A stretch of DNA of 64,000 bases from VRUE01 sp963840565. GTDB lineage: Bacteria; Actinomycetota; Thermoleophilia; Solirubrobacterales; 70-9. The position numbers and the translations under genes are program-made. The DNA lies in assembly GCA_963840565.1 (NCBI GenBank), contig CAWIZH010000004.1, positions 264,613-328,612 of the forward strand, written 5' to 3'. The notes under the pieces were generated by a model. It saw nothing but the letters and a program-made list of their open reading frames with translations, was not told the DNA's origin and searched no databases. Positions 25,393 to 32,510 of this stretch are shown here, piece by piece (position 1 is the stretch's first letter; each line of letters opens with the position of its first letter).

Positions 25393-26538
25393 GTGACCGT
25401 GCTCGACATTGGGATCGTCGCCTTCACCCTGGCCCTTGGGCTCTGGGGATATCGCCAGGGGTTGATCGTCGGGACGTTGACCTTGATTGGGTTTGCCTTG
25501 GGTGCTTTTGCGGGGAGTCGGATCGGGCCGCTAGTGCTCAACCAGGGAGCTGAGTCGCCCTATGCGCCGCTTTGTGCGGCGCTGGGCGCGCTGATCGGTG
25601 GGGCTCTTGTCGCGGTGACTCTGGAGAGCATGGCGCTGGGATTGCGCTCTCGGTTGATCCGCGGTACCGGGGCGCTGCACTTGGCTGACGGTGCCGGTGG
25701 GGCGGCTCTGGTTGCCTCGGTGGCGCTTGGGGTCGTCTGGGTCTTCGGTGCCGTTGCCCTGCATGCGCCCGGGACGGCGCAGCTGCGGGCTGATGTGCAG
25801 CGCTCGGTGATCCTGCGCAGCCTCAACGAAGTGCTGCCGCCCTCGGGGCCGATCCTGCATGCGTTGGACCGGGTTGATCCGGCGCCTTCGATCGTCGGGC
25901 CGGCGAGCCCGGTGGCGAGCCCCGACCCCGCGATCGTCTCCGACCCGGATGTGGTCAACGCCGGAGGCTCGGTGGTTCGCGTCCTGGGGACTGCCTGCGG
26001 CCTTGGGGTCGAGGGCTCGGGCTGGGTCGCCGGTCCGGGACTGGTCGTCACCAATGCCCACGTCGTCGCGGGCGAGGACGACACGACCGTTACGAGCCGG
26101 GAAGGCGCCTCGCTCGATGCGACCCCGGTCTACTACGACCCGGAAAACGACCTGGCCCTGTTGCACGTCGACGCCGAACTGCCGGTTCTCTCCCTCGTTT
26201 CCGATCCGTCGTCGGGCACGTCAGGGGCGGTGCTCGGCTACCCGGAGAACGGCCCTTACGCCGAGGCCCCGGCCCGGCTAGGCGAGACCCGGGAAACGAT
26301 CAGCGAGGACTCATACGGCAACGGCCCGATCCGCCGCCCGATCACCTCCCTGCGCGGCAGCGTCCGCAGCGGCAACTCCGGCGGCCCCCTCGTGGACAGC
26401 CGAGGCCGAGTCCTGGGCACGGTCTTCGCGGCAACCACTACGGGCACTCCGGGCGGCTTTGCTGTCCCCAACGACGTGGTCGTCGGTGCTCTGCGTGCGG
26501 CGTCGGCTTCCGTCGATACCGGTCCTTGCGCAAGCTGA
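25393..26538 (+). CDS. MarP-like membrane serine protease (CvpA + trypsin-like domain)
   Basis: About 381 residues. Several hydrophobic helices at the N-terminus (starting IGIVAFTLALGLWGYRQGL) form a CvpA-type membrane domain. A trypsin-like protease domain follows with VTNAHVVAG (His), DPENDLALLHVD (Asp) and RSGNSGGPLVDSRG (Ser), and two cysteines that could form the disulfide known in MarP. In mycobacteria MarP is a periplasmic protease for acid and oxidative stress that acts on a peptidoglycan hydrolase; the adjacent PBP fits a cell-wall role. The open frame runs upstream into the inverted repeat, but GTG at 25393 (or 25399) begins just before the first membrane helix and is preferred. Confidence 0.88.
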   Translation: MTVLDIGIVAFTLALGLWGYRQGLIVGTLTLIGFALGAFAGSRIGPLVLNQGAESPYAPLCAALGALIGGALVAVTLESMALGLRSRLIRGTGALHLADGAGGAALVASVALGVVWVFGAVALHAPGTAQLRADVQRSVILRSLNEVLPPSGPILHALDRVDPAPSIVGPASPVASPDPAIVSDPDVVNAGGSVVRVLGTACGLGVEGSGWVAGPGLVVTNAHVVAGEDDTTVTSREGASLDATPVYYDPENDLALLHVDAELPVLSLVSDPSSGTSGAVLGYPENGPYAEAPARLGETRETISEDSYGNGPIRRPITSLRGSVRSGNSGGPLVDSRGRVLGTVFAATTTGTPGGFAVPNDVVVGALRAASASVDTGPCAS

Positions 26539-26542
26539 CGGC

Positions 26543-26567
26543 TTGACCTCAGACATACGTTGTATGT
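26543..26567 (+). promoter_or_regulatory. Promoter/operator of the TacAT-type toxin-antitoxin pair
   Basis: A -35-like TTGACC (26543-26548) is followed by a perfect palindrome ACATAC-GTT-GTATGT (26553-26567), 16 bp before the antitoxin ATG. An operator here fits the autoregulation known for DUF1778/GNAT modules. Confidence 0.55.
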
Positions 26568-26582
26568 ACAGTTCGTGTCGAG

Positions 26583-26864
26583 ATGGCTGCGGCGAAATCA
26601 CATAAAGAAGCCAAGGGAAGGGTCAACCTTCGCATCGAGCAGGAGGACCGGGCACTGTTTGCGCGCGCCGCGACGGTCCACCGCGAGTCGCTTACGCAGT
26701 TTTTGGTTGAGAGCGGGCGCGAGCGAGCGGAGCGGCTTCTTGCCGACCGAACGAGCTTCCAGGTCGATTCCGCCGCATGGCGAAAGCTCGTCGCCGCAAT
26801 GGACCGGCCGGCGCAAAAGCAGCCCGAGCTCGCAAGGCTCTTTTCCCGCCCCCGCCCTGAATAG
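26583..26864 (+). CDS. DUF1778 (TacA-like) antitoxin
   Basis: 93 residues. The N-terminal ribbon-helix-helix region reads RVNLRIEQEDRALFARAA and the following helix ESLTQFLVESGRERAERLL; both are typical of DUF1778/TacA antitoxins. The C-terminal tail (AAWRKLVAAMDRP...) corresponds to the toxin-neutralising extension. It binds DNA as a dimer and sequesters the acetyltransferase toxin encoded 5 bp downstream. A palindrome covering the promoter supports autorepression. The gene lies at the left edge of the 26.5-32 kb accessory cluster. Confidence 0.88.
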   Translation: MAAAKSHKEAKGRVNLRIEQEDRALFARAATVHRESLTQFLVESGRERAERLLADRTSFQVDSAAWRKLVAAMDRPAQKQPELARLFSRPRPE

Positions 26865-26869
26865 GGCTA

Positions 26870-27412
26870 GTGCCGCGGTTTCTCGATCCCCAGCCACTCG
26901 GCGCCGATCACCGCATTAACGGATTCGAATGCGGCATAGGGTCGCTTGACGTCTGGCTCGTCAAGCATGCGCGTGCCGCTTTCGGGGCAGGATCGGCCAG
27001 GACCTATGTCGTCATCGATGCTGAGCAGGAGAGGGTCGTCGGCTATCACGCACTTTCGGTCGCCTCGATCGGGCACGAGATCGCGACTGATCGAGCCCGG
27101 AAAGGCATGCCAGGTCACCAGATCCCGGCCATGCTGCTGGCCCGTTTGGCGGTCGACGCGTCTGTTCAAGGGCGGGGGATCGGGGCTTTCCTATTGCGCG
27201 ACGCGATGAGCAGAGCGCTTTCGGTAGCTGAGCAAGCGGCAGTTCGCATCTTGCTCGTCCATGCTCTAAACGACGAGGCCCGACGCTTCTACGAGCACTT
27301 TGGCTTCGAACCCTCTCCCTCGGACCCGATGAACCTTCAAGTCATCATCAAGGATGTCAGGGCGGCGCTCGACAGCGCTGCCAAAGAGCGGTGGTGGGTC
27401 AGTTTGAAATAG
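26870..27412 (+). CDS. GNAT-family toxin (TacT-like, acetylates aminoacyl-tRNA)
   Basis: 180 residues. FECGIGSLDVWLVKHAR near the N-terminus is the signature of TacT/AtaT-type GNAT toxins (F.CG...LD.WL...A). The acetyl-CoA loop is ARLAVDASVQGRGIGAFLL (about residues 90-108), and the C-terminal GNAT motif B is FYEHFGFEPSPSDPMNL. TacT-type enzymes acetylate the amino group of charged tRNAs and halt translation. GTG start, five bases after the DUF1778 antitoxin stop, so the two are one operon. Active-site tyrosine candidates are present (ARRFYEHFGF). Confidence 0.88.
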   Translation: MPRFLDPQPLGADHRINGFECGIGSLDVWLVKHARAAFGAGSARTYVVIDAEQERVVGYHALSVASIGHEIATDRARKGMPGHQIPAMLLARLAVDASVQGRGIGAFLLRDAMSRALSVAEQAAVRILLVHALNDEARRFYEHFGFEPSPSDPMNLQVIIKDVRAALDSAAKERWWVSLK

Positions 27413-27458
27413 GACGCCTTTGGCCCTAGACCACCACGGTCGATTGCTCTAGCTTCGT

Positions 27459-27524
27459 CTTGGTCCACATAGACCAAGAGCGCCCCCGCGTCGGTGGAAC
27501 GACCGGGGGCATGGCACCAGGAGG
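27459..27524 (+). promoter_or_regulatory. Structured leader before a small regulatory operon
   Basis: Two stems precede the ATG at 27534. CTTGGTC/GACCAAG (27459-27465, 27472-27478) is followed by GCCCCCG/CGGGGGC (27482-27488, 27504-27510), which contains an inner GTCG/CGAC pair closing a GTGGAA loop. An AGGAGG Shine-Dalgarno follows at 27519-27524. This could be an attenuator or a protein-binding leader. A GTGGAAC loop also occurs in the leader at 53.8 kb. Confidence 0.45.
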
Positions 27525-27533
27525 TAAGTCCCG

Positions 27534-27782
27534 ATGCTCAGCAAGCCTAACCCGCGGCGAGGGTGCACGGACGCGGCAGTTCAGCGCGCGGTCTTGGCGC
27601 TCGCCCTGGCCCCGTACTCGCACTGGCGCACGATCCCCGAACTGGCCCGTCAGATCGACTGTGGCGACGCCGTAGAGCGCGCTGTCCGCGATCTCGTCGG
27701 CGTCGGGCTGCTCGAATGCCGGGGCCTCTCGATTCGGCCGACTCCTGCCGCCGCTCATTTCGAGCGCTTGGAACTCCCGTGA
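27534..27782 (+). CDS. Small winged-helix-like protein
   Basis: 82 residues. The sequence VLALALAPYSHWRTIPELARQIDCGDAVERAVRDLVGVGLLE matches a short winged-helix fold (helix, helix, recognition helix, then the AVRDLVGVGLLE strand segment), suggesting DNA binding. It has a strong AGGAGG Shine-Dalgarno 9 nt upstream. Its TGA overlaps the GTG of the following XRE gene (GTGA). Homology beyond the fold is not recognised; a regulatory role within the accessory cluster is inferred. Confidence 0.65.
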   Translation: MLSKPNPRRGCTDAAVQRAVLALALAPYSHWRTIPELARQIDCGDAVERAVRDLVGVGLLECRGLSIRPTPAAAHFERLELP

Positions 27783-28051
27783 CGGTCGCAGAGCAGTTCG
27801 GAGACAACCTCCGCCGCTGCCGCAACCGCGCTGGCCTGTCTCAGGAAGAGACCGCTGTCCGCGCCTCGCTTCATCGCACGGCGGTTGGCCAGCTTGAGAG
27901 GGCAGAGCGCCTTCCCCGCATCGACACGCTCATCAAGCTCGCGGGGGCGCTCAACGCCAGCACTGCCGAACTACTTGAGGGGTTGGCTTGGGAACCGGGC
28001 GGGACGCGCCTTGGCCACTTCGAGCTACCCGACGACAGCGGTACCCTCTGA
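27779..28051 (+). CDS. XRE-family HTH regulator
   Basis: 90 residues with a Cro/C1-type HTH: FGDNLRRCRNRAGLSQEE, then VRASLHRTAVGQLERAERLP and IDTLIKLAGALN. The GTG start overlaps the stop of the preceding winged-helix gene. The segment VRASLHRTAVGQLER and the C-terminal WEPGGTRLGHF are almost repeated in the XRE gene at 54528-54782 inside the mobile element, so the two are close paralogues. It probably controls its own operon. Confidence 0.85.
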   Translation: MTVAEQFGDNLRRCRNRAGLSQEETAVRASLHRTAVGQLERAERLPRIDTLIKLAGALNASTAELLEGLAWEPGGTRLGHFELPDDSGTL

Positions 28052-28054
28052 GCT

Positions 28055-28279
28055 ATGGCAAAGCAGTCCAAGAAGCCTGCCGATCTCAACCGACTTGCCG
28101 CAGCCATCGTGGGTGATGCGACTGACGAGACGCCGCAGGAGCCGGAGAGTCGCCAAGCACAAGCTGGCCGTACGGGCGGACTGAAGGGCGGCAAGGCCCG
28201 TGCCAAGCAGCTATCACCGGCAAAGCGTTCTGAGATTGCCCGTGCCGCCGCTCAGGCGCGGTGGCGACAGTCTTCGTAA
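28055..28279 (+). CDS. Small basic protein of unknown function
   Basis: 74 residues, ending in TGGLKGGKARAKQLSPAK and RSEIARAAAQARW, a basic motif seen at the ends of various bacterial small proteins. It starts 3 bp after the XRE stop codon and is likely the third gene of the operon. The positive charge suggests nucleic-acid binding, but nothing else supports a function. It is convergent with the methyltransferase gene, only 3 bp away. Confidence 0.6.
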   Translation: MAKQSKKPADLNRLAAAIVGDATDETPQEPESRQAQAGRTGGLKGGKARAKQLSPAKRSEIARAAAQARWRQSS

Positions 28280-28282
28280 CCG

Positions 28283-29695
28283 CTAGGCGCTCACTGCTGG
28301 GGCGTTTCTCTCGCTGTCGAGAAGACGCTTGACCGAAGGACGTGTATTGCGAGGACGCGGCGGCATGATCGGCTGATCCTCGACTGACTTTGTAAGCGCT
28401 GAGAGAAGTCGCATCAGATCAGGCGTTGGCTTGCCCTCTTGCTGAGGCATCTTCGGTCGGGTGATCGCCTCGCTGGTTTTGATCAGCTCCGCCACTGTTA
28501 CCAGGACGATCTGAGCCTTCCCCGCGGCCTTCGCTCGGGCTGCCTCCTCGTACGCGCCTTTCGTGAAGCTGAAGGCCACGATGTAGCCCACGTCTTTCCC
28601 GCTGCGCTCTACGGCAGTCTCGAAGTTGTCGACGACATTGCGGCCAACGCTCTCGGACTGCTTGACCTGGATCGGCTCGTGATACATGAAGGACAGCCCA
28701 TCGATTCCCATGTCCCCGGACTTCTTCGGGGAAGGCGTTCCGCTCACTTGCTGCATCACCCAGTTTTGGAACTCGAAGGGCTTCAGGGTCCGAAGATCGA
28801 TCTCCGAAGTGGGGATGTTCTCAACTTGCGGTTCGGCCCCTAGCTTCCGCAGCCGGCGCTGCATCAGCCCGACCGCCGTAGGACTGATGTCGATCCCGAT
28901 CCACTGCCGCTTCTCTTTTTGCGCAACGGCCATCGTGGTCCCGCATCCGCAGAACGGGTCGAGGACGATGTCTCCCTTGTTGCTACTCGCCCTGATGATT
29001 CGCTCTAGCAGCGCCTCCGGCTTTTGCGTTGGATACCCGAGGCGCTCGTGAGAACGGGAGGACAGCGTGATCTCCCAAACGTCGTCCATCAGCTTTCCCT
29101 CGGGATCGATGTAGTAGCGCTTGCCGAATTTGTGCTGAGCGCGATAGATGCGACCTTGCTCATCTTTCTGCCACTTCTTCAAGGTCTTCTCTGGCCACGG
29201 TTCCTTCGGGTGGTTCCACGTCACGCCGTCGCACGGCCCATTTGCGTAGCGGAAGATCGTGTCGTGATTGCGGTGCAGCCACTTATTGGGTGCTCCGCTT
29301 GAGGTTTTGTAGTGCCAGATGACTTCGTTCACGAAGCGATTCATGCCGAACAAATCGTCCATCATCACCTTGAGGTAATGACCTGCGTGTGAATCGCAAT
29401 GGAGATAGATCGTGCCTGTTGGCTTGAGGATGCGCTGAAGCTCGATCATCCGTTCGCGCATCCAGTCGATGTAGACGTTGATTCCTCCCTGCCAGCGGTC
29501 CTCAAATGAACGGACCTCAGCCTCGTCTCCCCAGATGACCTCGTAGTGCCGGTTTGAGAAGAAAGGGGGATCGAGGTAGATCAGGTCAATGCAATCCGAC
29601 GGGAACTGCATCAAACGCTGAAGGTTGTCGTCGCAATAGAGGACGCCGGTTTCGAGGTAGCCCACGGGGTTCACAGTGGGCGTATCGGTCATCAC
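28283..29695 (-). CDS. DNA methyltransferase (beta class) fused to an Mrr-type nuclease domain
   Basis: 470 residues. Motif IV, DLIYLDPPFFSNRHY (about residues 37-51), precedes motif I, VLDPFCGCGTTMAVA (about 243-257), the order of beta-class N6-adenine/N4-cytosine methyltransferases. After the methylase core, residues about 310-400 resemble the Mrr/PD-(D/E)xK nuclease fold: FQNWVMQQVSG, GDMGIDGLSF (acidic residue) and PIQVKQSESVG (QxK). A single polypeptide may therefore both modify and cut, or the nuclease domain may act as a specificity or partner module. Start is GTG-ATG behind GGAGAAG. No separate restriction gene is adjacent. Likely defence or mobile-element cargo. Confidence 0.85.
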   Translation of the reverse strand: MMTDTPTVNPVGYLETGVLYCDDNLQRLMQFPSDCIDLIYLDPPFFSNRHYEVIWGDEAEVRSFEDRWQGGINVYIDWMRERMIELQRILKPTGTIYLHCDSHAGHYLKVMMDDLFGMNRFVNEVIWHYKTSSGAPNKWLHRNHDTIFRYANGPCDGVTWNHPKEPWPEKTLKKWQKDEQGRIYRAQHKFGKRYYIDPEGKLMDDVWEITLSSRSHERLGYPTQKPEALLERIIRASSNKGDIVLDPFCGCGTTMAVAQKEKRQWIGIDISPTAVGLMQRRLRKLGAEPQVENIPTSEIDLRTLKPFEFQNWVMQQVSGTPSPKKSGDMGIDGLSFMYHEPIQVKQSESVGRNVVDNFETAVERSGKDVGYIVAFSFTKGAYEEAARAKAAGKAQIVLVTVAELIKTSEAITRPKMPQQEGKPTPDLMRLLSALTKSVEDQPIMPPRPRNTRPSVKRLLDSERNAPAVSA

Positions 29696-30025
29696 AAGAC
29701 TTCTCCTTTGCCTTGACAGGACTCTTGCCGTACCGATCCATGGCGGCTGGCTGCCAGCTAAGGAATGCGGCTTAGCTCATGGGCGGAAAAGCCATGCCGG
29801 GAGGGCCAGCACGGCGAGGGCGACTAGCAACGCGTGCCAGTCGGTGAATAGCTGCGCAACGCTCGCGGCTAGCCCGACCTTGATCCAGAACTCTGGAGGA
29901 GGCCTGCGGCGCTGCTGGCGATTGTGGCTCTCATTTGCACCCACTTCCCTTCTACTCCGGAAGTTGGCGCGGCTTTAGGCGATCTTGGCCTGTCTATCGA
30001 TTTCATGTCCGATAGCTCAAGCATA
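29696..30025. other. Intergenic region between methyltransferase and transposase
   Basis: 330 bp between divergent genes. No convincing coding sequence: the short open frames here lack a Shine-Dalgarno and recognisable content. A TTGACA occurs at about 29714-29719 on the plus strand. I found no terminal inverted repeats belonging to the downstream transposase. Confidence 0.5.
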
Positions 30026-30874
30026 ATGGTCAGTATGAACAGGCTGTCCACCGAGAAGCGCGCCCAGATCATCGGCTGCCTGGTCGAGGGCAACTCGATC
30101 CGGGCGACAGTGCGGATGACCGGCACAGCCAAGAACACGATCACGAAGCTGCTGGTCGATCTCGGGGAAGCCTGCGCCGAATACCAGGACAGCGTGCTTG
30201 TCGATCTCCCGTGCAAGACCGTCGAGTGCGACGAGATTTGGGCGTATTGCTACGCGAAGAAAAAGAACGTGCCCGAGGAGCACAAAGGGACCTACGGCTA
30301 CGGCGATGTCTGGACCTACACGGCCCTCTGCGCCGACACGAAGCTAGTCCCAACCTGGCTGGTCGGCGAGCAAAGCGCTGACGACGCCTTTGTCTTCATG
30401 CGCGACCTGGCGAGCCGGATGTCGAACCGAATCCAGCTAAGCACCGATGGCAACCGGATCTACGAATCGATTGTCGGCATGGCCTTCAACCATCAGGTCG
30501 ATTGGGCGATGATGCAGAAGACCTACCGGGCCGAGAGTGGCTCGCCCGAGCGCCGCTACAGCCCTGCGGTTTGCGTTGGGACGAAGGTCCGCGTCCAGAA
30601 GGGCGATCCCGACCCCGACAAGGTCTCAACCAGCTATGTGGAGCGACAGAACTTGACGATGCGGATGGGGATGCGACGGTTCACGCGGTTGACCAATGGA
30701 TTTAGCCGCAAGGTTGAGAACCTTACGCACGCCGTCTCGCTGCACTTCATGCACTACAACTTTGCCCGGCCCCATCAGTCGCTCAAGGAGCGCTATCCAC
30801 GGACTCCGGCGATGGCGGCCGGCGTCACGGATCACGTCTGGTCCCTGGAAGAGATCGCGGCGCTGCTCGATTGA
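30026..30874 (+). CDS. IS1-family-type transposase (orphan)
   Basis: About 282 residues from the ATG at 30026 (MVSMNRLSTEKR). An N-terminal HTH (RATVRMTGTAKNTITKLLVDLG) is followed by a DDE-type catalytic core: CDEIWAYCYAKKKN (first D), STDGNRIYESIVG (second D) and YVERQNLTMRMGMRRFTR (E), matching IS1 InsB. The frame is open 34 codons further upstream, but that extension has no Shine-Dalgarno and looks non-coding. I see no terminal inverted repeats or target duplications, so this is either an IS relic, a single-ORF variant or a domesticated gene. It lies inside the accessory cluster. Confidence 0.82.
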   Translation: MVSMNRLSTEKRAQIIGCLVEGNSIRATVRMTGTAKNTITKLLVDLGEACAEYQDSVLVDLPCKTVECDEIWAYCYAKKKNVPEEHKGTYGYGDVWTYTALCADTKLVPTWLVGEQSADDAFVFMRDLASRMSNRIQLSTDGNRIYESIVGMAFNHQVDWAMMQKTYRAESGSPERRYSPAVCVGTKVRVQKGDPDPDKVSTSYVERQNLTMRMGMRRFTRLTNGFSRKVENLTHAVSLHFMHYNFARPHQSLKERYPRTPAMAAGVTDHVWSLEEIAALLD

Positions 30875-31038
30875 ATCTGAGCAAAAGAGTGGAAAGACTC
30901 CAACCGTTTCTATAAGTTGACCTTGACGGCTACGAAGGGGAGGACGATGCAGGAGTTCCACGCTGAGGATCGAAGCAGGGTTCGGTCAGGTATGCCCGCT
31001 ACCCTGTCAGTTGGCACCCGATCCCCCTGGAGGCACTG

Positions 31039-31470
31039 ATGGCGTCCGCCCATGACGTCGCTCGATACGTCATTCGACAGCTCTCACCGCTGTCAACCGT
31101 CAAGCTGCAAAAGCTCGTCTACTACAGCCAGGCTTGGCACTTGGTCTGGGAGGACGCGCCGCTTTTCGATGAGCGAATCGAGGCCTGGGCCAATGGGCCG
31201 GTCGTGCCGGATCTATACCGCGAGCATCGTGGCGAATTCCAGCGCACCTCATGGAAAAAGGGCTCGATTCAAAACTTGACGCCGAAAGAGCGAAGCACGA
31301 TCGACTCGATCATCAAGTTCTACGGCCCCAAGGAGGCCTTCTACCTAAGCGAGCTCACCCATCGGGAGGCTCCCTGGAAAGAAGCGCGCGAAGGCCTCTC
31401 CCCGGGTGCTCGCGGCAGCAATGAGATCACTCAGGCTTCGATGGCCGAGTACTACGGCTCGCTCGTCTAG
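31039..31470 (+). CDS. Panacea-domain (DUF4065) antitoxin
   Basis: 143 residues. ASAHDVARYVIRQLSPLSTV, then KLQKLVYYSQAWHLVW, then EAWANGPVVPDLYREHRG are the classic DUF4065/SocA/Panacea signatures. Panacea proteins act as antitoxins (PanA) that neutralise many unrelated toxins encoded next to them. The gene ends 6 bp before the downstream small protein, which is the expected toxin position. A GGAGG-like sequence precedes the ATG. Within the 26.5-32 kb accessory cluster this is the second toxin-antitoxin module. Confidence 0.88.
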   Translation: MASAHDVARYVIRQLSPLSTVKLQKLVYYSQAWHLVWEDAPLFDERIEAWANGPVVPDLYREHRGEFQRTSWKKGSIQNLTPKERSTIDSIIKFYGPKEAFYLSELTHREAPWKEAREGLSPGARGSNEITQASMAEYYGSLV

Positions 31471-31476
31471 CTTCTC

Positions 31477-31941
31477 TTGGGCAAGAAGAAGCCTCGATCC
31501 GGGGCGAAGGTTTCGAAGGAAAAACAGCCTGCATCGATTGAGAAGCCTGATCGGCTAAAGCGGCCTGTTCCGGCTGCCCCAGCAAGCGAGTCGCAGGCCA
31601 CGTTGGTCTGGCGCTTCACCATGGTTGACCTAGAAGGGCCATGGGGCTGGGCGAAATTTGTTGCCGGCCATGCCGAGACGCTGTGGAAAAAGTGCTCGAA
31701 CTGGGAGACGATGCGAGAAGGCGAGCTGTTCGGATTGGGCGGCAACAAGAGAATTCCCGCTGAGAACATGTGCCCGGAAGCACAGAAGCGGCTTACGGCT
31801 CTAGATCTGGACGACCACGGAGCACTATGGGAGTTGCGACTTTCAGGAGCACCACGGGTTTGGGGGCTTCGTAGCGGCCACGTCTTCTACCCCGTCTGGT
31901 GGGACCCGGAGCACACCGTCTGCCCCTCCAGCAAGGACTAG
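31477..31941 (+). CDS. Putative PanT-type toxin partner of Panacea
   Basis: 154 residues from a TTG 6 bp after panA; an internal ATG at 31621 would remove a Lys-rich tail. The C-terminal block ALWELRLSGAPRVWGLR and then VFYPVWWDPEHTVCPS resembles small single-domain proteins with a VFxxxWWDPxH motif that I recall beside Panacea and in other toxin-antitoxin contexts. Biochemical activity is not known to me. The PanAT assignment rests on adjacency, spacing and co-direction, not on a recognised toxin active site. Tryptophans, His and Asp near the C-terminus could be functional. Confidence 0.65.
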   Translation: MGKKKPRSGAKVSKEKQPASIEKPDRLKRPVPAAPASESQATLVWRFTMVDLEGPWGWAKFVAGHAETLWKKCSNWETMREGELFGLGGNKRIPAENMCPEAQKRLTALDLDDHGALWELRLSGAPRVWGLRSGHVFYPVWWDPEHTVCPSSKD

Positions 31942-32144
31942 CTACGCCTGAAGATCGCTGCGCCGCTGGATTGATGCCGGAGGGGTCAACGCGCCTTGCT
32001 GGCAGCATCGAAAGCGCGTGACAGGCTGGCGCTTGGCAAGAGCGGAATTCTGGCGGGGCGCGAGGATGCGCGTCTCGCCAGATTCAAAGTGACCCACCAC
32101 CCAAAGAGCCCATCACTTACGTTCAGTAAGCTGAGATTTGCTGC

Positions 32145-32489
32145 ATGGAGGCCGGGTCCCAGACCCAAGATCAAGCCGTCAATGGCGTTTGCCCGCTCTT
32201 TCACGCGGCGATCGAGTTGATCGGCAAGCGCTGGACCGGGGCGATCATCAGCGCCCTGACCGAGGGCCCGCTGCGTTTTGGCGAGTTGGCCCGGGCGGTG
32301 CCGGGGCTCTCCGACCGGTTGCTCTCGCAGCGCCTGAGGGAGCTCGAGGACGAAGGTCTGGTCGAGCGCGAGGTCGAGGCCGGCACGCCGGTGCGCGTTA
32401 CCTACTCGCTGACCGAGAAGGGCGCCGAGCTGCGTCCGGCGATCAGCGAGTTGAAGCAGTGGGCAAAACGCTGGAACCGAACCGCCTGA
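32145..32489 (+). CDS. HxlR-type winged-helix transcriptional regulator
   Basis: 114 residues. VCPLFHAAIELIGKRWTGAII begins with the conserved Cys of redox- or aldehyde-sensing HxlR proteins. The winged helix follows: LRFGELARAVPGLSDRLLSQ, then LRELEDEGLVEREV, and the wing RVTYSLTEKGAEL. It lies just upstream of xseA in the same direction, separated by 21 bp, but is probably an independent regulator. Its target is not visible; the spacing leaves no obvious divergent partner. Confidence 0.88.
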   Translation: MEAGSQTQDQAVNGVCPLFHAAIELIGKRWTGAIISALTEGPLRFGELARAVPGLSDRLLSQRLRELEDEGLVEREVEAGTPVRVTYSLTEKGAELRPAISELKQWAKRWNRTA

Positions 32490-32510
32490 CACGCTGGATA
32501 GCCTGAATTT

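Noticed and set aside
30026..30874. Complete insertion sequence around the IS1-type transposase
   Set aside because: No terminal inverted repeats or target-site duplication could be found on either side.
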